A DNA stretch of 64,000 nt from Mesobacterium_A hydrothermale (lineage in GTDB: Bacteria > Pseudomonadota > Alphaproteobacteria > Rhodobacterales > Rhodobacteraceae). The stretch lies in assembly GCF_035818635.1 (NCBI RefSeq), contig NZ_JAYLLH010000003.1, positions 62,001 to 126,000 of the forward strand. The letters are read 5' to 3'. This document shows positions 8,691 through 17,633 of the stretch, piece after piece. Below the pieces are notes generated by a model. It saw nothing but the letters and a program-made list of their open reading frames with translations. It did not search any database and was not told the origin of the DNA. Within the stretch, counting starts at the first letter, position 1, and every line of letters begins with the position of its first letter. Position numbers and translations under genes: made by a program.

Positions 8691-9392
8691 ATGCAGTTGA
8701 TCGACCTCGCCGAGCGCGCGGATGACGAGAATCGTTTTGACCTTTACCTGGCACAGCTGTGCGAGGAGTTTGAGCTTGACGATGCATCCTATGCCACCAC
8801 GAACCTGCTGACCGGCGATGTCACTGGCTATGCGACTTATCGCATGGACTGGCGCCAGCATTACGGAGAACTTGGTCTTCATGAAATCGACCCGACGCTC
8901 TACCAGTCGGCGCGCAGCGTCGCGCCGGTGGACTGGTCGCGCTTTCGCCGTGATGACAGCTTTGCGAAGGTTTTCGAAAACGCCCGTGACTTCGGCATCA
9001 CCGACCGTGGCCTGACGGTCCCGGTCCGTGGCCCCTATGGCGATTGCGGCCTGCTCAGCATCACCCGTGACTGCGGCGACGATGAATGGGCCAAGCTCAA
9101 GGCCAAGATCATGGGCAACCTGCAAATGGCCGCGGTACACATTCACGATGCGGTTGCATCGTCAGGGCTGCTGTTCAGCACCCTCGGTCGCACCTCCCTG
9201 TCCTCGCGCGAGGCGGAAATCCTGCAATGGATCGCCATGGGCAAGACCCAGTCGGAAATCGGCGACCTGCTGACCATTTCGACCCGCACGGTCGAGGTGC
9301 ACCTGCGCTCGGCCCGGACCAAGCTCAGCGCGCTGACCACGCCGCAGGCCGTCGGACGGGGCATCCTCTACGGCATCATCGAGCCGGGTTGA
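8691..9392 (+). CDS. luxR: LuxR-family quorum-sensing regulator
   Basis: Cytoplasmic receptor for an acyl-homoserine lactone and transcription factor. The 233 residues comprise the autoinducer-binding domain (about 15-150) with the invariant ligand-pocket residues W54, Y58, D67, P68 and W82 (DWRQHYGELGLHEIDP), and a GerE/LuxR helix-turn-helix (169-230) with SSREAEILQWIAMGKTQSEI and TRTVEVHLRSARTKL. All expected key residues are present, so ligand binding is likely. It lies directly upstream of luxI on the same strand. Confidence 0.94.
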   Translation: MQLIDLAERADDENRFDLYLAQLCEEFELDDASYATTNLLTGDVTGYATYRMDWRQHYGELGLHEIDPTLYQSARSVAPVDWSRFRRDDSFAKVFENARDFGITDRGLTVPVRGPYGDCGLLSITRDCGDDEWAKLKAKIMGNLQMAAVHIHDAVASSGLLFSTLGRTSLSSREAEILQWIAMGKTQSEIGDLLTISTRTVEVHLRSARTKLSALTTPQAVGRGILYGIIEPG

Positions 9393-9426
9393 TCGGTCAA
9401 ATCCCCCCAAACGACTGGCGGACTAC

Positions 9427-9450
9427 GGGATTCCCCCATACGGGAATCCC
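9427..9450 (+). promoter_or_regulatory. Inverted repeat upstream of luxI, candidate LuxR box
   Basis: GGGATTCCC (9427-9435) and GGGAATCCC (9442-9450) are perfect inverted repeats of each other with six bases between them, and each arm is itself nearly palindromic. They lie 72 bases before the luxI start in the 129-base luxR-luxI gap. They could be a LuxR binding site, a luxR transcript hairpin, or both. Confidence 0.5.
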
Positions 9451-9521
9451 ACAATAGCAAATACACACTTAACATTTACACTACCCCTATCGCGTAACTC
9501 ACCAAACTAGGGGCAAGAAAA

Positions 9522-10361
9522 ATGATAATCGTGATTGATGCGCTTAACGCGAGCGCATTTGGGGAAGTTTTGTCGGAAATGTACCGCCTGCGGGCGCGCG
9601 TTTTCAAAGATCGGCTCGATTGGGAAGTCGATGTCGTCGACAGCATGGAGCGGGACGTCTACGACGATCTCGACCCGGCCCATGTGGTGTGTCTTGATGA
9701 CGACACCGGCCGCGTCGTGGGCTGTATGCGCCTGCTTCAGACCACCGGGCCGCACATGCTGTCCGACGTGTTCGCGTCCATCCTGGATGGCGAACCACCT
9801 CTGCGCAGCCCGCAGGTCTGGGAAGCAACACGTTTCTGCGTGGATGTGGACCGGCTGGACCGGGGGCGCGGCAAGAACTCGATCTCTTACGTCACCTCAG
9901 AGGTGATGATCGGCGCCTTCGAATATGGCAGGCAGGCCGGCATCACCGATGCAGTGGCCGTGATTGATCCGGTGATGAACCGGGTGATGAAGCGCTCGAA
10001 CAACGCGCCTTATGACTACCTTGGGTCGCCCAAGCCGATGGGCAAGGTCACCGCCATGGCGGCGCTGATGGATTGCTCGGAAGAACGGATCGCAGGAATC
10101 CGCGCGTTTTCGGGGATCGCGCACGATGTCTTCGGGTCAGAAGACGCCGCGCTGGCGCTGTTCGAGCGCAGCAAGCGCACAGACCCGATGCAGTCCCTGC
10201 GCAAGCTGGCCGCCGAACCCGGCGGCTTGCCACAGGCCCGCTCGGCCGCGTCTGCTGCACTGCGACTCTATTGCCTGGAGCAGTTGAGCGATGCGCAGGA
10301 TGACGACGAACGGAACAAGGCACTGGCCCTGATGCAGGCACTGGCCCGCCGCCTGGGCTGA
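9522..10361 (+). CDS. luxI: Acyl-homoserine-lactone synthase with C-terminal extension
   Basis: Makes an acyl-homoserine lactone signal from S-adenosylmethionine and an acyl donor. The core (about residues 1-190) has the invariant set at canonical positions: R24, F28, W34, D45, D48, R70, E101 and R104 (MYRLRARVFKDRLDW, VWEATRFCVD). The protein is 279 residues, against about 190-220 for most LuxI proteins; the extra C-terminal 70-90 residues are helical and charged with no motif I recognise. The ribosome-binding site is AGGGG, 8 bases upstream. The signal structure cannot be predicted. Confidence 0.93.
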   Translation: MIIVIDALNASAFGEVLSEMYRLRARVFKDRLDWEVDVVDSMERDVYDDLDPAHVVCLDDDTGRVVGCMRLLQTTGPHMLSDVFASILDGEPPLRSPQVWEATRFCVDVDRLDRGRGKNSISYVTSEVMIGAFEYGRQAGITDAVAVIDPVMNRVMKRSNNAPYDYLGSPKPMGKVTAMAALMDCSEERIAGIRAFSGIAHDVFGSEDAALALFERSKRTDPMQSLRKLAAEPGGLPQARSAASAALRLYCLEQLSDAQDDDERNKALALMQALARRLG

Positions 10362-10407
10362 CCCACCGGGATAACTGACGCGGACCTCCACCACACACCG
10401 TGACAGA

Positions 10408-10434
10408 AAGGGCCGGGGCCATGCCCTGGCCCTT
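10408..10434 (+). terminator. Hairpin after luxI
   Basis: A 12-bp stem (AAGGGCCGGGGC against GCCCTGGCCCTT, one G-T pair) with a CAT loop, 47 bases after luxI. It lacks a T run, so it is a probable but not classical terminator. Confidence 0.55.
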
Positions 10435-10478
10435 CCCTTCCCATCCCCGCGCAAGGTCTGGCCGGCCTCCCGCGGCAC

Positions 10479-10506
10479 AAAAAGAAAGGCCGCCCGAAGG
10501 CGACCT
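10479..10506 (-). terminator. Rho-independent terminator after tig
   Basis: On the minus strand GGTCGCC, TTC, GGGCGGCC forms a stem followed by TTTCTTTTTG, about 30 bases past the tig stop. Confidence 0.8.
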
Positions 10507-10535
10507 CTCTCAAGCGCTTGGGTGCGTTTCTGGTA

Positions 10536-11867
10536 TTATTCGTCGTCCAGGGCTTCGACTGCGGCTTGCAGAGCGTCCTTGTCGACTTCCTTCTCGGTCA
10601 CGGTCGCTTGGTCGGCAATGTGGTCGATGACCTTGTCTTCGAACAGCGGCGCGCGCAGCTGCTGCTGCATCTCGGCGCTTTGCTGCACGAATTCAAAGAA
10701 CTGGCGTTCCTGGCCCGGGTACTGACGGGCAGCGGCCATCACGGCCTGGGTCATCTCGGCATCGGTCACGGTCACTTCGGCCTTCTGGCCAACCTCGGCC
10801 AGCAAAAGGCCCAGCTTCACGCGACGTTCGGCCAGCTTGGTGTGCTCATCGGTAGTTTCGATTTCGCCGTGGTTGTGGTCGTGAACCTCGGGATTTTCTT
10901 CGTGCCACAACTGGTGTGCGATCTGCTTGGCTTCTGCCTCGACCAGCGACGGCGGCAGGTCAAACGAAACCGCCTCGTCCAGCGCGTCCAGCATGGCACG
11001 CTTCATCACCTGGCGCGCGGCGCCGGTGTATTCGGATTCCAGGTGTTCGGCGATCTGACCCTTCAGGGCGTCCAGCGATTCAACGTTGAACTTCTTGGCC
11101 AGTTCATCGTCGATCTCGGCGGCAACCGGGGCTTTCACGGCCTTGATCGTGCAGTCAAAGGTCGCAGCCTTGCCGGCAAGGTTCTCTGCGCCGTATTCCT
11201 CGGGGAAAGTGACCTCGACGGTTTTTTCCTCACCGGCCTTAACGCCGACCAGCTGTTCTTCGAAGCCGGGGATGAACGAACCAGAGCCGAGAACCAGCGG
11301 GTAATCTTCGGCGGACCCGCCGTCGAAGGCTTCGCCATCGACCTTGCCAACAAAGTCAAAGGTCACCTGATCGCCGTCTTCGGCTGCGGCACCTTCGTCA
11401 CGATCGGCAAAGTTCTGGGCGGTTTCAGCCAGCTGCTTCAGCGCCTCGTCGATGTCGCCATCGGTGGCCTTGACCACCAGCTTTTCAAAGCTCAGGCCCG
11501 ACATGTCGAGTTCGGGGATTTCCGGCAGCTTTTCATAGGACATCTCGACATGAATGTCGTCGCCCTCTTTCCAGTCTTCGTTGGTCATCTTGACCTGCGG
11601 CTGCAGGGCGGGCTTGTCGCCGCTGTCTTCGAAGTGCTTGCTCATCGCACCGTCGATGGATTCCTGCATCGCTTCGCCCATCAGGCGCTGTCCGAACTGC
11701 TTTTTCAGCAGCGCCATCGGAACCTTGCCCTTGCGAAAGCCCTTCATTTCGATTTCCGGCTGGGCCTCGGCCAGTTTTTCGTTGACCTTGGTTTCCAGTT
11801 CGTCTGCGGTGACGACAATCGCGTAGCCGCGCTTGAGGCCTTCGTTCAGCGTCTCGGTGACCTGCAT
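10536..11867 (-). CDS. tig: Trigger factor, ribosome-bound chaperone
   Basis: Binds the ribosome exit tunnel and holds nascent chains; also a peptidyl-prolyl isomerase. The 443 residues show the ribosome-binding signature GFRKGKVP at 43-50, an FKBP-like domain at about 160-245 (DQVTFDFVGKVDGEAFDGG and SGSFIPGFEEQLVG), and a long helical C-terminal chaperone region. The end is acidic. It stands alone on the minus strand with its own terminator, and its leader contains a GC hairpin around 11891-11909. Confidence 0.96.
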   Translation of the reverse strand: MQVTETLNEGLKRGYAIVVTADELETKVNEKLAEAQPEIEMKGFRKGKVPMALLKKQFGQRLMGEAMQESIDGAMSKHFEDSGDKPALQPQVKMTNEDWKEGDDIHVEMSYEKLPEIPELDMSGLSFEKLVVKATDGDIDEALKQLAETAQNFADRDEGAAAEDGDQVTFDFVGKVDGEAFDGGSAEDYPLVLGSGSFIPGFEEQLVGVKAGEEKTVEVTFPEEYGAENLAGKAATFDCTIKAVKAPVAAEIDDELAKKFNVESLDALKGQIAEHLESEYTGAARQVMKRAMLDALDEAVSFDLPPSLVEAEAKQIAHQLWHEENPEVHDHNHGEIETTDEHTKLAERRVKLGLLLAEVGQKAEVTVTDAEMTQAVMAAARQYPGQERQFFEFVQQSAEMQQQLRAPLFEDKVIDHIADQATVTEKEVDKDALQAAVEALDDE

Positions 11868-12066
11868 CTCTCTTCCCTACAAGATTGAGGCGCGCCACCG
11901 GGGCGCGCTAGCGAAATTTGGCACCTTCTATTGCCCGTACGCGCGCTCTGCAAGCGGGATTCAGGTCCGGCGCGCAGTTCCGCGTCCGCGCCTGCACCCT
12001 TGCCTCGCCCGTCCGGCATCACTACCGTTGCGGCGACCCGAAAGGCAACAACCGAAAGGGCGATAC

Positions 12067-13305
12067 GTGCCCCCCTCCTTCGATCCAACCGCCCCCGACG
12101 ACCTCTGGCTGAACGATGCAGCCCATCGCGCGATGCTGGCGGAAGATGCCCGGCGCCAGTTCGCCTTTTTCCGCGCCAGCCTTGGCGATGAGGCGGGCTT
12201 TCGCGTGCTGGGTTATGACGGCGTCCCGCTGCCCGACACGAAGCAGGAACTGCACACCACCACCCGCCTGATCCATTCCTATGCGCTCGGGCACCTGGCG
12301 GGCGTGCGGGCGTGCGGCGACATCATTGACCGGGGCATGGCTTATCTGCGCAGCCACCACCACGACACGGTCCATGGCGGCTATCTCTGGGCGCTGGATG
12401 GCGATGCGGTGGCCGACGACCGCAAGCTGGCCTATGGTCATGTCTTCGTCCTGCTGGCTGGCGCCAGTGCCAAGATGGCCGGCCACCCTGACGCCGACGC
12501 CTTGATTTCGGACGCGTCAGAGGTTCTTGACCAACGGTTCTGGACCGAGGACGTGGGCCTTTTCGCTGACGAATGGGCCCGCGACTGGACTCCGTTTTCC
12601 ACCTATCGCGGCATGAACGCCAACATGCACGGCGTCGAGGCGCTGCTGGCCGCCTATGAGGCGACGGGCGAAACGCTCTACCGCGACCGCGCGGGCCGCA
12701 TCCTTGATTTCTTCCTGCGCCGGATCGCGCCGGATCACGGCTGGCGCCTGCCCGAGCATTACACCGAGGACTGGCAGATCGACCCCGGCTATTCCGGCAA
12801 CCCGATGTTCCGCCCTGCGGGTACCACCCCCGGCCATTCCTTCGAAATGGCGCGGCTGATGCTGCAGCACTGGGACCTGTGCGGTCGCCCCGACGACGAC
12901 TCCCCGGTCATCGCCCGCGCCCTGACCGAGCGTGCCCTGGCCGACGCCTGGGACAAGACACAGGGGGGCCTCGTCTATACCCTTGGAACAGACGGGCGCG
13001 TGGCGATCCCCGACCGCTACTGGTGGCCCCTGTGCGAAGCGATCGGCGTGCTGGCCAGCCTGATCAAGCTCGCGCACCGCCCCGAGGACGAGGCGTGGTA
13101 TCGCACCCTCTGGACCTTTGCACAGGCGCATTTCATCGACAGGGAAAAGGGCGGCTGGTTCCCGGAAATCGACGCTGGTGGCAAACCGACCGCACGGCAG
13201 TTCCACGGCAAGCCCGACATCTACCACGCGCTGCAGGCCACGCTATTCCCGCTGACGCCGGGCTTGTCGCGCATGGCGCAAGCCCTGCCCGATCTGGGGG
13301 CATAG
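12067..13305 (+). CDS. AGE-family sugar epimerase/isomerase
   Basis: N-acylglucosamine 2-epimerase-like (alpha/alpha)6 barrel enzyme; relatives include mannose isomerases, YihS and cellobiose 2-epimerases, so the substrate is probably a hexose or disaccharide but cannot be fixed. The conserved histidines expected around the cavity are seen in RLIHSYALG, AYGHVFVL, NANMHGVEALL, GHSFEMARL and IYHALQATLFP. The GTG start at 12067 is chosen for its AAAGGG ribosome-binding site six bases upstream; it gives 412 residues, normal for the family. No sugar operon surrounds it. Confidence 0.85.
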   Translation: MPPSFDPTAPDDLWLNDAAHRAMLAEDARRQFAFFRASLGDEAGFRVLGYDGVPLPDTKQELHTTTRLIHSYALGHLAGVRACGDIIDRGMAYLRSHHHDTVHGGYLWALDGDAVADDRKLAYGHVFVLLAGASAKMAGHPDADALISDASEVLDQRFWTEDVGLFADEWARDWTPFSTYRGMNANMHGVEALLAAYEATGETLYRDRAGRILDFFLRRIAPDHGWRLPEHYTEDWQIDPGYSGNPMFRPAGTTPGHSFEMARLMLQHWDLCGRPDDDSPVIARALTERALADAWDKTQGGLVYTLGTDGRVAIPDRYWWPLCEAIGVLASLIKLAHRPEDEAWYRTLWTFAQAHFIDREKGGWFPEIDAGGKPTARQFHGKPDIYHALQATLFPLTPGLSRMAQALPDLGA

Positions 13306-13389
13306 GCCCCCTGCCCCGGGAATATACAGGACTTGGCGCAGGCATGTCGGTCCGCGGCAGGAACCACGGACCGGCACCAACCAACCGGG

Positions 13390-14814
13390 TCAGAGGCTGT
13401 TCAGAAAATGCAGAAGGGACGCCCGGTGTTCCTTCAGGAACCCCGCGAAACTGTCCCGCGCGCTTTCCGCCTCTCCGCCGTGCCACAGGATCGCTTCTTC
13501 CAGCGAACGGGCCCGACCGTCGTGCAGAAAGTTGGTGTGGCCGCTGACCATTGCCGTCATCCCGATCCCCCACAGGGGCGGGGTGCGCCATTCAGATCCG
13601 GCCACATCCCCCGTGGGCGTCGTATCGGCCAGCCCCGGCCCCAGATCGTGCAGCAGGAAATCGCTGTAAGGCCAGATCACCTGGTTGCGAAGTTCCGGCG
13701 CGGTGTTTTCGCCGGTCGCATGTTTCGGCACATGGCACGACACGCAGCCTGCGGCGTAAAACAGCGCCTTGCCCTCCAGTACCCTCGGATCGTCCACCCC
13801 CCGACGCGCCGGCACGGCAAGATTGGCAGAATAGAAACTGACACTGTCCAACAGGCCGTCGTCCACTTCGGGCAGCCCGTCGTCATCGCCATGCTCTGCG
13901 GTGCGGCAGGTCTCCTGCGCCGTTGTGCAGTCGCCATGCGGCGCGGGGAACATCCAGGTCGATAGCGACATATCATTGAAAAACGCGAGTGCGGATTGCT
14001 CCATCACCGACCCGGTTGTCGCTTTCCAGCCGAACCGCCCCAATGCACCGTCGCCCAGCCAATGCGCACGGCCGGAAATCCCGTCGCCATCGGCATCGTC
14101 CGGATCCGCGCGCGACAAGATATCCTTTTGGTCGATTGCCTCGATCAGACCCAGCCCGATCATCTGCGGCGCGATCCGCGGGTTCAGCGCGACCCCCGCG
14201 GCCAAGGCGGCATCGGTGCTGTAGACCGGCCGCCGCAAATCGACATTTGTACCGTCGGGATAGGTGAACCGTACAGACTCATATACGACACGGATCGTGC
14301 CTTCGCCCGTGAAACCGGCAATCGCCTGATCCTGGAACTGGTGGCCGAACACGGGGTCGGGCGCGCCTTGCCCGTCGCTCAGGGCAAACAGCATCGACAC
14401 CATGCTGGTGTCACCGTCCAGGGGCGGGTGACCACGCCCGCCGTTGATGTGACATCCCTGACAGGACCGGGCGTTGAAATAGGGACCCAACCCGTCCGAC
14501 GCGATGGTCGAAGACGGCGCGGCGACCCACTCGCGGTCGAACACCTCGTTGCCCTGGGCGAACTCGGCCCGCTGCGTGGCCGTGAGCATGGCAGAGGGGT
14601 GCGAAAACGCGCTTTGGTCGATCCGGTCCAGGGTGGTGCCCGTCCCGCCTTGCTGCGTTTCGAACTGTTCGGGGCGGCTGAAATCCGTTGTGGGGGCCAG
14701 AAGGCGCGCGTTCGGTTGCGCCTTGGTTTCGGCCTCGGCCGACAGGGCCAGCGCCGCCATGGCCAGAACGGCAGAGCCCAGGGACAGGACAAGAACGGGA
14801 TGTTTCAAAGCCAC
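13390..14814 (-). CDS. Di-haem oxidoreductase family protein, periplasmic
   Basis: A 474-residue protein with an N-terminal signal peptide (hydrophobic 6-25) and two c-type haem sites, C118-QG-CH122 and C357-VS-CH361, matching the DHOR/DUF1111 family formerly called thiol oxidoreductases. It would be exported and given covalent haem in the periplasm. An aspartate-rich DPDDADGDGISGR segment near 238-249 looks like a calcium-binding loop. Homologues often sit beside imelysin-type iron uptake genes; here it has no such neighbour. Its electron donor and substrate are unknown. Confidence 0.85.
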   Translation of the reverse strand: MALKHPVLVLSLGSAVLAMAALALSAEAETKAQPNARLLAPTTDFSRPEQFETQQGGTGTTLDRIDQSAFSHPSAMLTATQRAEFAQGNEVFDREWVAAPSSTIASDGLGPYFNARSCQGCHINGGRGHPPLDGDTSMVSMLFALSDGQGAPDPVFGHQFQDQAIAGFTGEGTIRVVYESVRFTYPDGTNVDLRRPVYSTDAALAAGVALNPRIAPQMIGLGLIEAIDQKDILSRADPDDADGDGISGRAHWLGDGALGRFGWKATTGSVMEQSALAFFNDMSLSTWMFPAPHGDCTTAQETCRTAEHGDDDGLPEVDDGLLDSVSFYSANLAVPARRGVDDPRVLEGKALFYAAGCVSCHVPKHATGENTAPELRNQVIWPYSDFLLHDLGPGLADTTPTGDVAGSEWRTPPLWGIGMTAMVSGHTNFLHDGRARSLEEAILWHGGEAESARDSFAGFLKEHRASLLHFLNSL

Positions 14815-14975
14815 CTCTGTCAGTTCGGGGGACCGGTTCGGCCCCCCGTTTCCGTTTTTCGGCCACTGGCCCCGGTGTTAATCGAAGACTGCGCCGGGCT
14901 TGTCCAGACTGTGAAAGTCGGCCACCGCGCGGCTTGCCGCCGCCCCCGGTTCGGCGGTGGCGCGCGCCAGGGGTG

Positions 14976-16115
14976 TCAGCCGCCAAGGTGTTGCGGGCCG
15001 ACGCCTTCGAATTGCGGCGTACCGAGTTGCCCCAGCGCGCGGATCAATTCCAGCTTCAGGATATCCATCGCCCGATCCGCGCCCGCCGCGCCACCGGCGC
15101 CAACCCCGAAAGCCATCGCGCGTCCGGTAAGGCAGAAATCGGCGCCCAGCGCCTTGGCACGCAGCACATCCGCGCCACGCCGGATGCCGCTGTCCATGAT
15201 CACGGTCATCTGGTCGCTGACCGCCGCCGCGATGGCCGGAAGCACGTCGGCCGTCGGCGGGCCAAACGCCACCTGTCGGCCGCCATGGTTGGAAACGACG
15301 ATGCCGTCACAGCCGATCCGGGCACAGCGCAACGCGTCATCGGCGTGCAGGATGCCCTTGACCAACAGCTTACCCGCCCAGCGCGCGCGTAGTTTCTCAA
15401 GGCTCTCCCAGGAAAAACCCGGTGTGATCAGCGTCTTTTGCACATCGGCATAAGACGTCGCGCTTTTCAGAAGATCGGCGTAATTCGCCACGTTGGGCGT
15501 ACCGTTGCGCAGGCTGGACAGCGCCCAACGTGGATGCGCCGCACATTGCGCGATGACCTCGGGCGTAAAGCGGAACGGCACGGCGAGCTTGTTACGAATG
15601 TCACGGTCGCGCTTGCCCGCGGCCGGAACATCAACGGTCACCATCATCACCTCGTAGCCCGCGGCCTCGGCCCGGGCGATCAGCCCTTCGGTGACCTGGT
15701 CGTCGCCGGACACGTAAAGCTGGAACCAGCCGTTGCCATCCGCGGCCTCGGCCAGCGCTTCCAGCGCGGTCGAGGCGGCAGAGCTGGCCACGTAGGGAAT
15801 GTTTTCGCGCTTGCACAGTCGCGCAAGCGTCAGGTCGGCACCAGGCCAGAACGCGTTGAGCATCCCGATGGGCGCCATGCCAAAGGGCAAGTCAAACGCT
15901 TTGCCAAAAAGCGTTGTCCCCGTGTCGATCCGAGAGACATCGACCATGTAGCGCGGGGTCAACTCGACCCGTTCAAGGGCTTCGACATTGCGCCGCATGT
16001 TCCGTTCGGATTCCGCGCCGCCATCCACCAAGTCAAAGGCAAAGCGCGGAATCCGCCGTCTGGCCAGGGTCCGCAGGTCGTCGATGCAGGCGGCACGGTC
16101 CAGAGAACGGCGCAT
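14976..16115 (-). CDS. lldD: FMN-dependent alpha-hydroxy-acid oxidase, L-lactate dehydrogenase type
   Basis: TIM-barrel flavoenzyme that oxidises an L-2-hydroxy acid, most likely L-lactate, to the keto acid. The FMN and substrate residues are present: Y134 in FQLYVSGD, K253 in LVKGIL, and H277 and R280 in SNHGGRQ, with PRYMVDVS near the N-terminus. The ATG at 16115 shares one base with the stop of the upstream SDR (TGATG), implying coupled translation; a GTG four codons earlier is an alternative. As last gene of the leftward sugar operon it fits disposal of L-lactate released from a deoxy-sugar acid. Confidence 0.88.
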   Translation of the reverse strand: MRRSLDRAACIDDLRTLARRRIPRFAFDLVDGGAESERNMRRNVEALERVELTPRYMVDVSRIDTGTTLFGKAFDLPFGMAPIGMLNAFWPGADLTLARLCKRENIPYVASSAASTALEALAEAADGNGWFQLYVSGDDQVTEGLIARAEAAGYEVMMVTVDVPAAGKRDRDIRNKLAVPFRFTPEVIAQCAAHPRWALSSLRNGTPNVANYADLLKSATSYADVQKTLITPGFSWESLEKLRARWAGKLLVKGILHADDALRCARIGCDGIVVSNHGGRQVAFGPPTADVLPAIAAAVSDQMTVIMDSGIRRGADVLRAKALGADFCLTGRAMAFGVGAGGAAGADRAMDILKLELIRALGQLGTPQFEGVGPQHLGG

Positions 16116-16855
16116 CAGATCGACCACCCGCCATCGACCGCAAAGGCCTGTCCGGTGGTGAACCCCGCCATGTCGGATGCCAGGTAGCAGACCATCTCGG
16201 CGATTTCCTCGGGCGTGCCAAGGCGTCCCATGGGCTGCCGCGCCTTGAACGCTGCCAGCGCCGCGTCGAAATCACCCGTCGCCCGCAGCCTGTCTTCAAG
16301 CGAGGGGCTTTGCACCGTGCCGGGGCAGATCGCGTTGCAGCGGATGCCCTTTTGTACGAAATCGGCCGCGATGGCCTTGGTCATGCCGATGATCGCGGCC
16401 TTGGAGGCGCCATAGGCGAACCGGCGCGGTGCGCCTTTCTCGCTTGAAACGATCGAGGCGATGTTGACGATCGAGCCCTGGCCCTTGTCCAGCATGCCCG
16501 GCAAGACCGCCTTGGTCAGCCGGTACATCGCCTTGGCATTCAGCGCAAAGGATCGGTCCCATGCGTCGTCGTCACAGTCCAGGATCGTACCGTCATGCAC
16601 CCATCCTGCGCAGTTGACCAGAATGTCGAACTGCGGATGGTCCTGGACCAGCGCGGCGACAGCCCCGGCATCCAGCACGTCAAGGCGCTGCCCGGTGATC
16701 CCGTCGTTGCCCGCGGCCAGCGCGTCCACGCCGGTGCCGTCGATGTCTGTTGCGATCACCCGCGCCCCGCGCGCGGCCAGTGCTTCGGCCGAGGCGCGGC
16801 CAATGCCGTTGGCCGCGGCGGTCACAAGGGCGGTTTTTCCGTTCAGCGTTTGCAT
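16115..16855 (-). CDS. SDR oxidoreductase, 2-keto-3-deoxy-sugar-acid dehydrogenase type
   Basis: NAD(P)-dependent short-chain dehydrogenase of 246 residues with the cofactor motif TAAANGIGR, the NCAG variant of NNAG, and the catalytic S-Y-K set (NIASIVSS, FAYGASKAA). The overall sequence recalls the DHRS6-like group that includes 2-keto-3-deoxy-L-fuconate dehydrogenase; that reaction would feed the FAH hydrolase encoded at 27437. The start at 16855 has an AAAGGA site. It lies 10 bases after the KduD-like gene and overlaps the start of the lactate oxidase gene. The specific substrate is inferred. Confidence 0.8.
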   Translation of the reverse strand: MQTLNGKTALVTAAANGIGRASAEALAARGARVIATDIDGTGVDALAAGNDGITGQRLDVLDAGAVAALVQDHPQFDILVNCAGWVHDGTILDCDDDAWDRSFALNAKAMYRLTKAVLPGMLDKGQGSIVNIASIVSSEKGAPRRFAYGASKAAIIGMTKAIAADFVQKGIRCNAICPGTVQSPSLEDRLRATGDFDAALAAFKARQPMGRLGTPEEIAEMVCYLASDMAGFTTGQAFAVDGGWSI

Positions 16856-16865
16856 CTTGGTCCTT

Positions 16866-17630
16866 TCAACGAGCAAGCCAGCCACCGTCCACCGTCACGC
16901 AACTGCCGTGGCAATAGGCGGCAGCGTCGGAGGCGAGGAAAACAGCGGCACCGGCAATTTCCGAGGGTTCGGCAAAGCGCCCCGCCGGGATACGGTCAAG
17001 CAGCGCCTTCGCACGATCCGGATCGTCGCGCAGCGCCTGGGTGTTGTCAGTGGCGGTATAGCCGGGCGCGATGGCGTTGACGTTCACCCCCTGCGCAGCC
17101 CATTCGTTGCACAGAGCCTTGGTCAACCCCAACACCGCGTGTTTCGACGCCGCGTAGGCAGGCACCCGAAGGCCGCCTTGCGATCCCAGCACCGAAGAGA
17201 CGATGACGATCTTCCCGCCCCCTTGCGCCACCATTCGCGTGCCGGCCGCCTGGCACAGCAGCCAGACGCTGTCGAGATTCACCGACAGAACGCGCCGCCA
17301 ATCCGCCAGCGGCATCCGCGTGCTGTCTTCGCGGTGGATAATACCGGCGTTGTTCACAAGGATATCAAGGCCGCCCAGCGTGTCGGCGGCAAAGTCGATC
17401 ACCTCGCTGGCGGCGCGTTCGTCCATCTCGACGAAATCGGCGCGAACTGCGGCCCCTTTGCGCCCGAAGGATTCGATCTTGGCGATCGTTTCTTCAGGGG
17501 CATGACTGCGATAGGTCAGCGCAACGTCGGCCCCGGCGGCGGCAAGGGCGAGGGCAATGCCCTCGCCGATGCCGGTTGCCCCGCCGGTGACCAGCGCCTT
17601 GCGGCCCGTCAGATCAAACGGATGCCCCAT
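16866..17630 (-). CDS. SDR oxidoreductase, KduD-like
   Basis: A 254-residue short-chain dehydrogenase that closely follows the 2-dehydro-3-deoxy-D-gluconate 5-dehydrogenase (KduD) pattern: FDLTGRKALVTGGATGIGEGI, LVNNAGIIHREDS, GGLRVPAYAASKHAVLG and NVNAIAPGYTATDNTQALR, ending DGGWLAR. KduD interconverts keto-deoxy-gluconate and a diketo sugar in pectin breakdown. No pectin gene is nearby, so here it may act on a related keto sugar acid. It follows the creatinase-like gene by three bases in the leftward operon. Confidence 0.85.
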   Translation of the reverse strand: MGHPFDLTGRKALVTGGATGIGEGIALALAAAGADVALTYRSHAPEETIAKIESFGRKGAAVRADFVEMDERAASEVIDFAADTLGGLDILVNNAGIIHREDSTRMPLADWRRVLSVNLDSVWLLCQAAGTRMVAQGGGKIVIVSSVLGSQGGLRVPAYAASKHAVLGLTKALCNEWAAQGVNVNAIAPGYTATDNTQALRDDPDRAKALLDRIPAGRFAEPSEIAGAAVFLASDAAAYCHGSCVTVDGGWLAR

Positions 17631-17633
17631 GGC

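Noticed and set aside
10518..11888. 456-residue open frame opposite trigger factor
   Set aside because: Antisense shadow of tig, leucine and histidine rich without motif.
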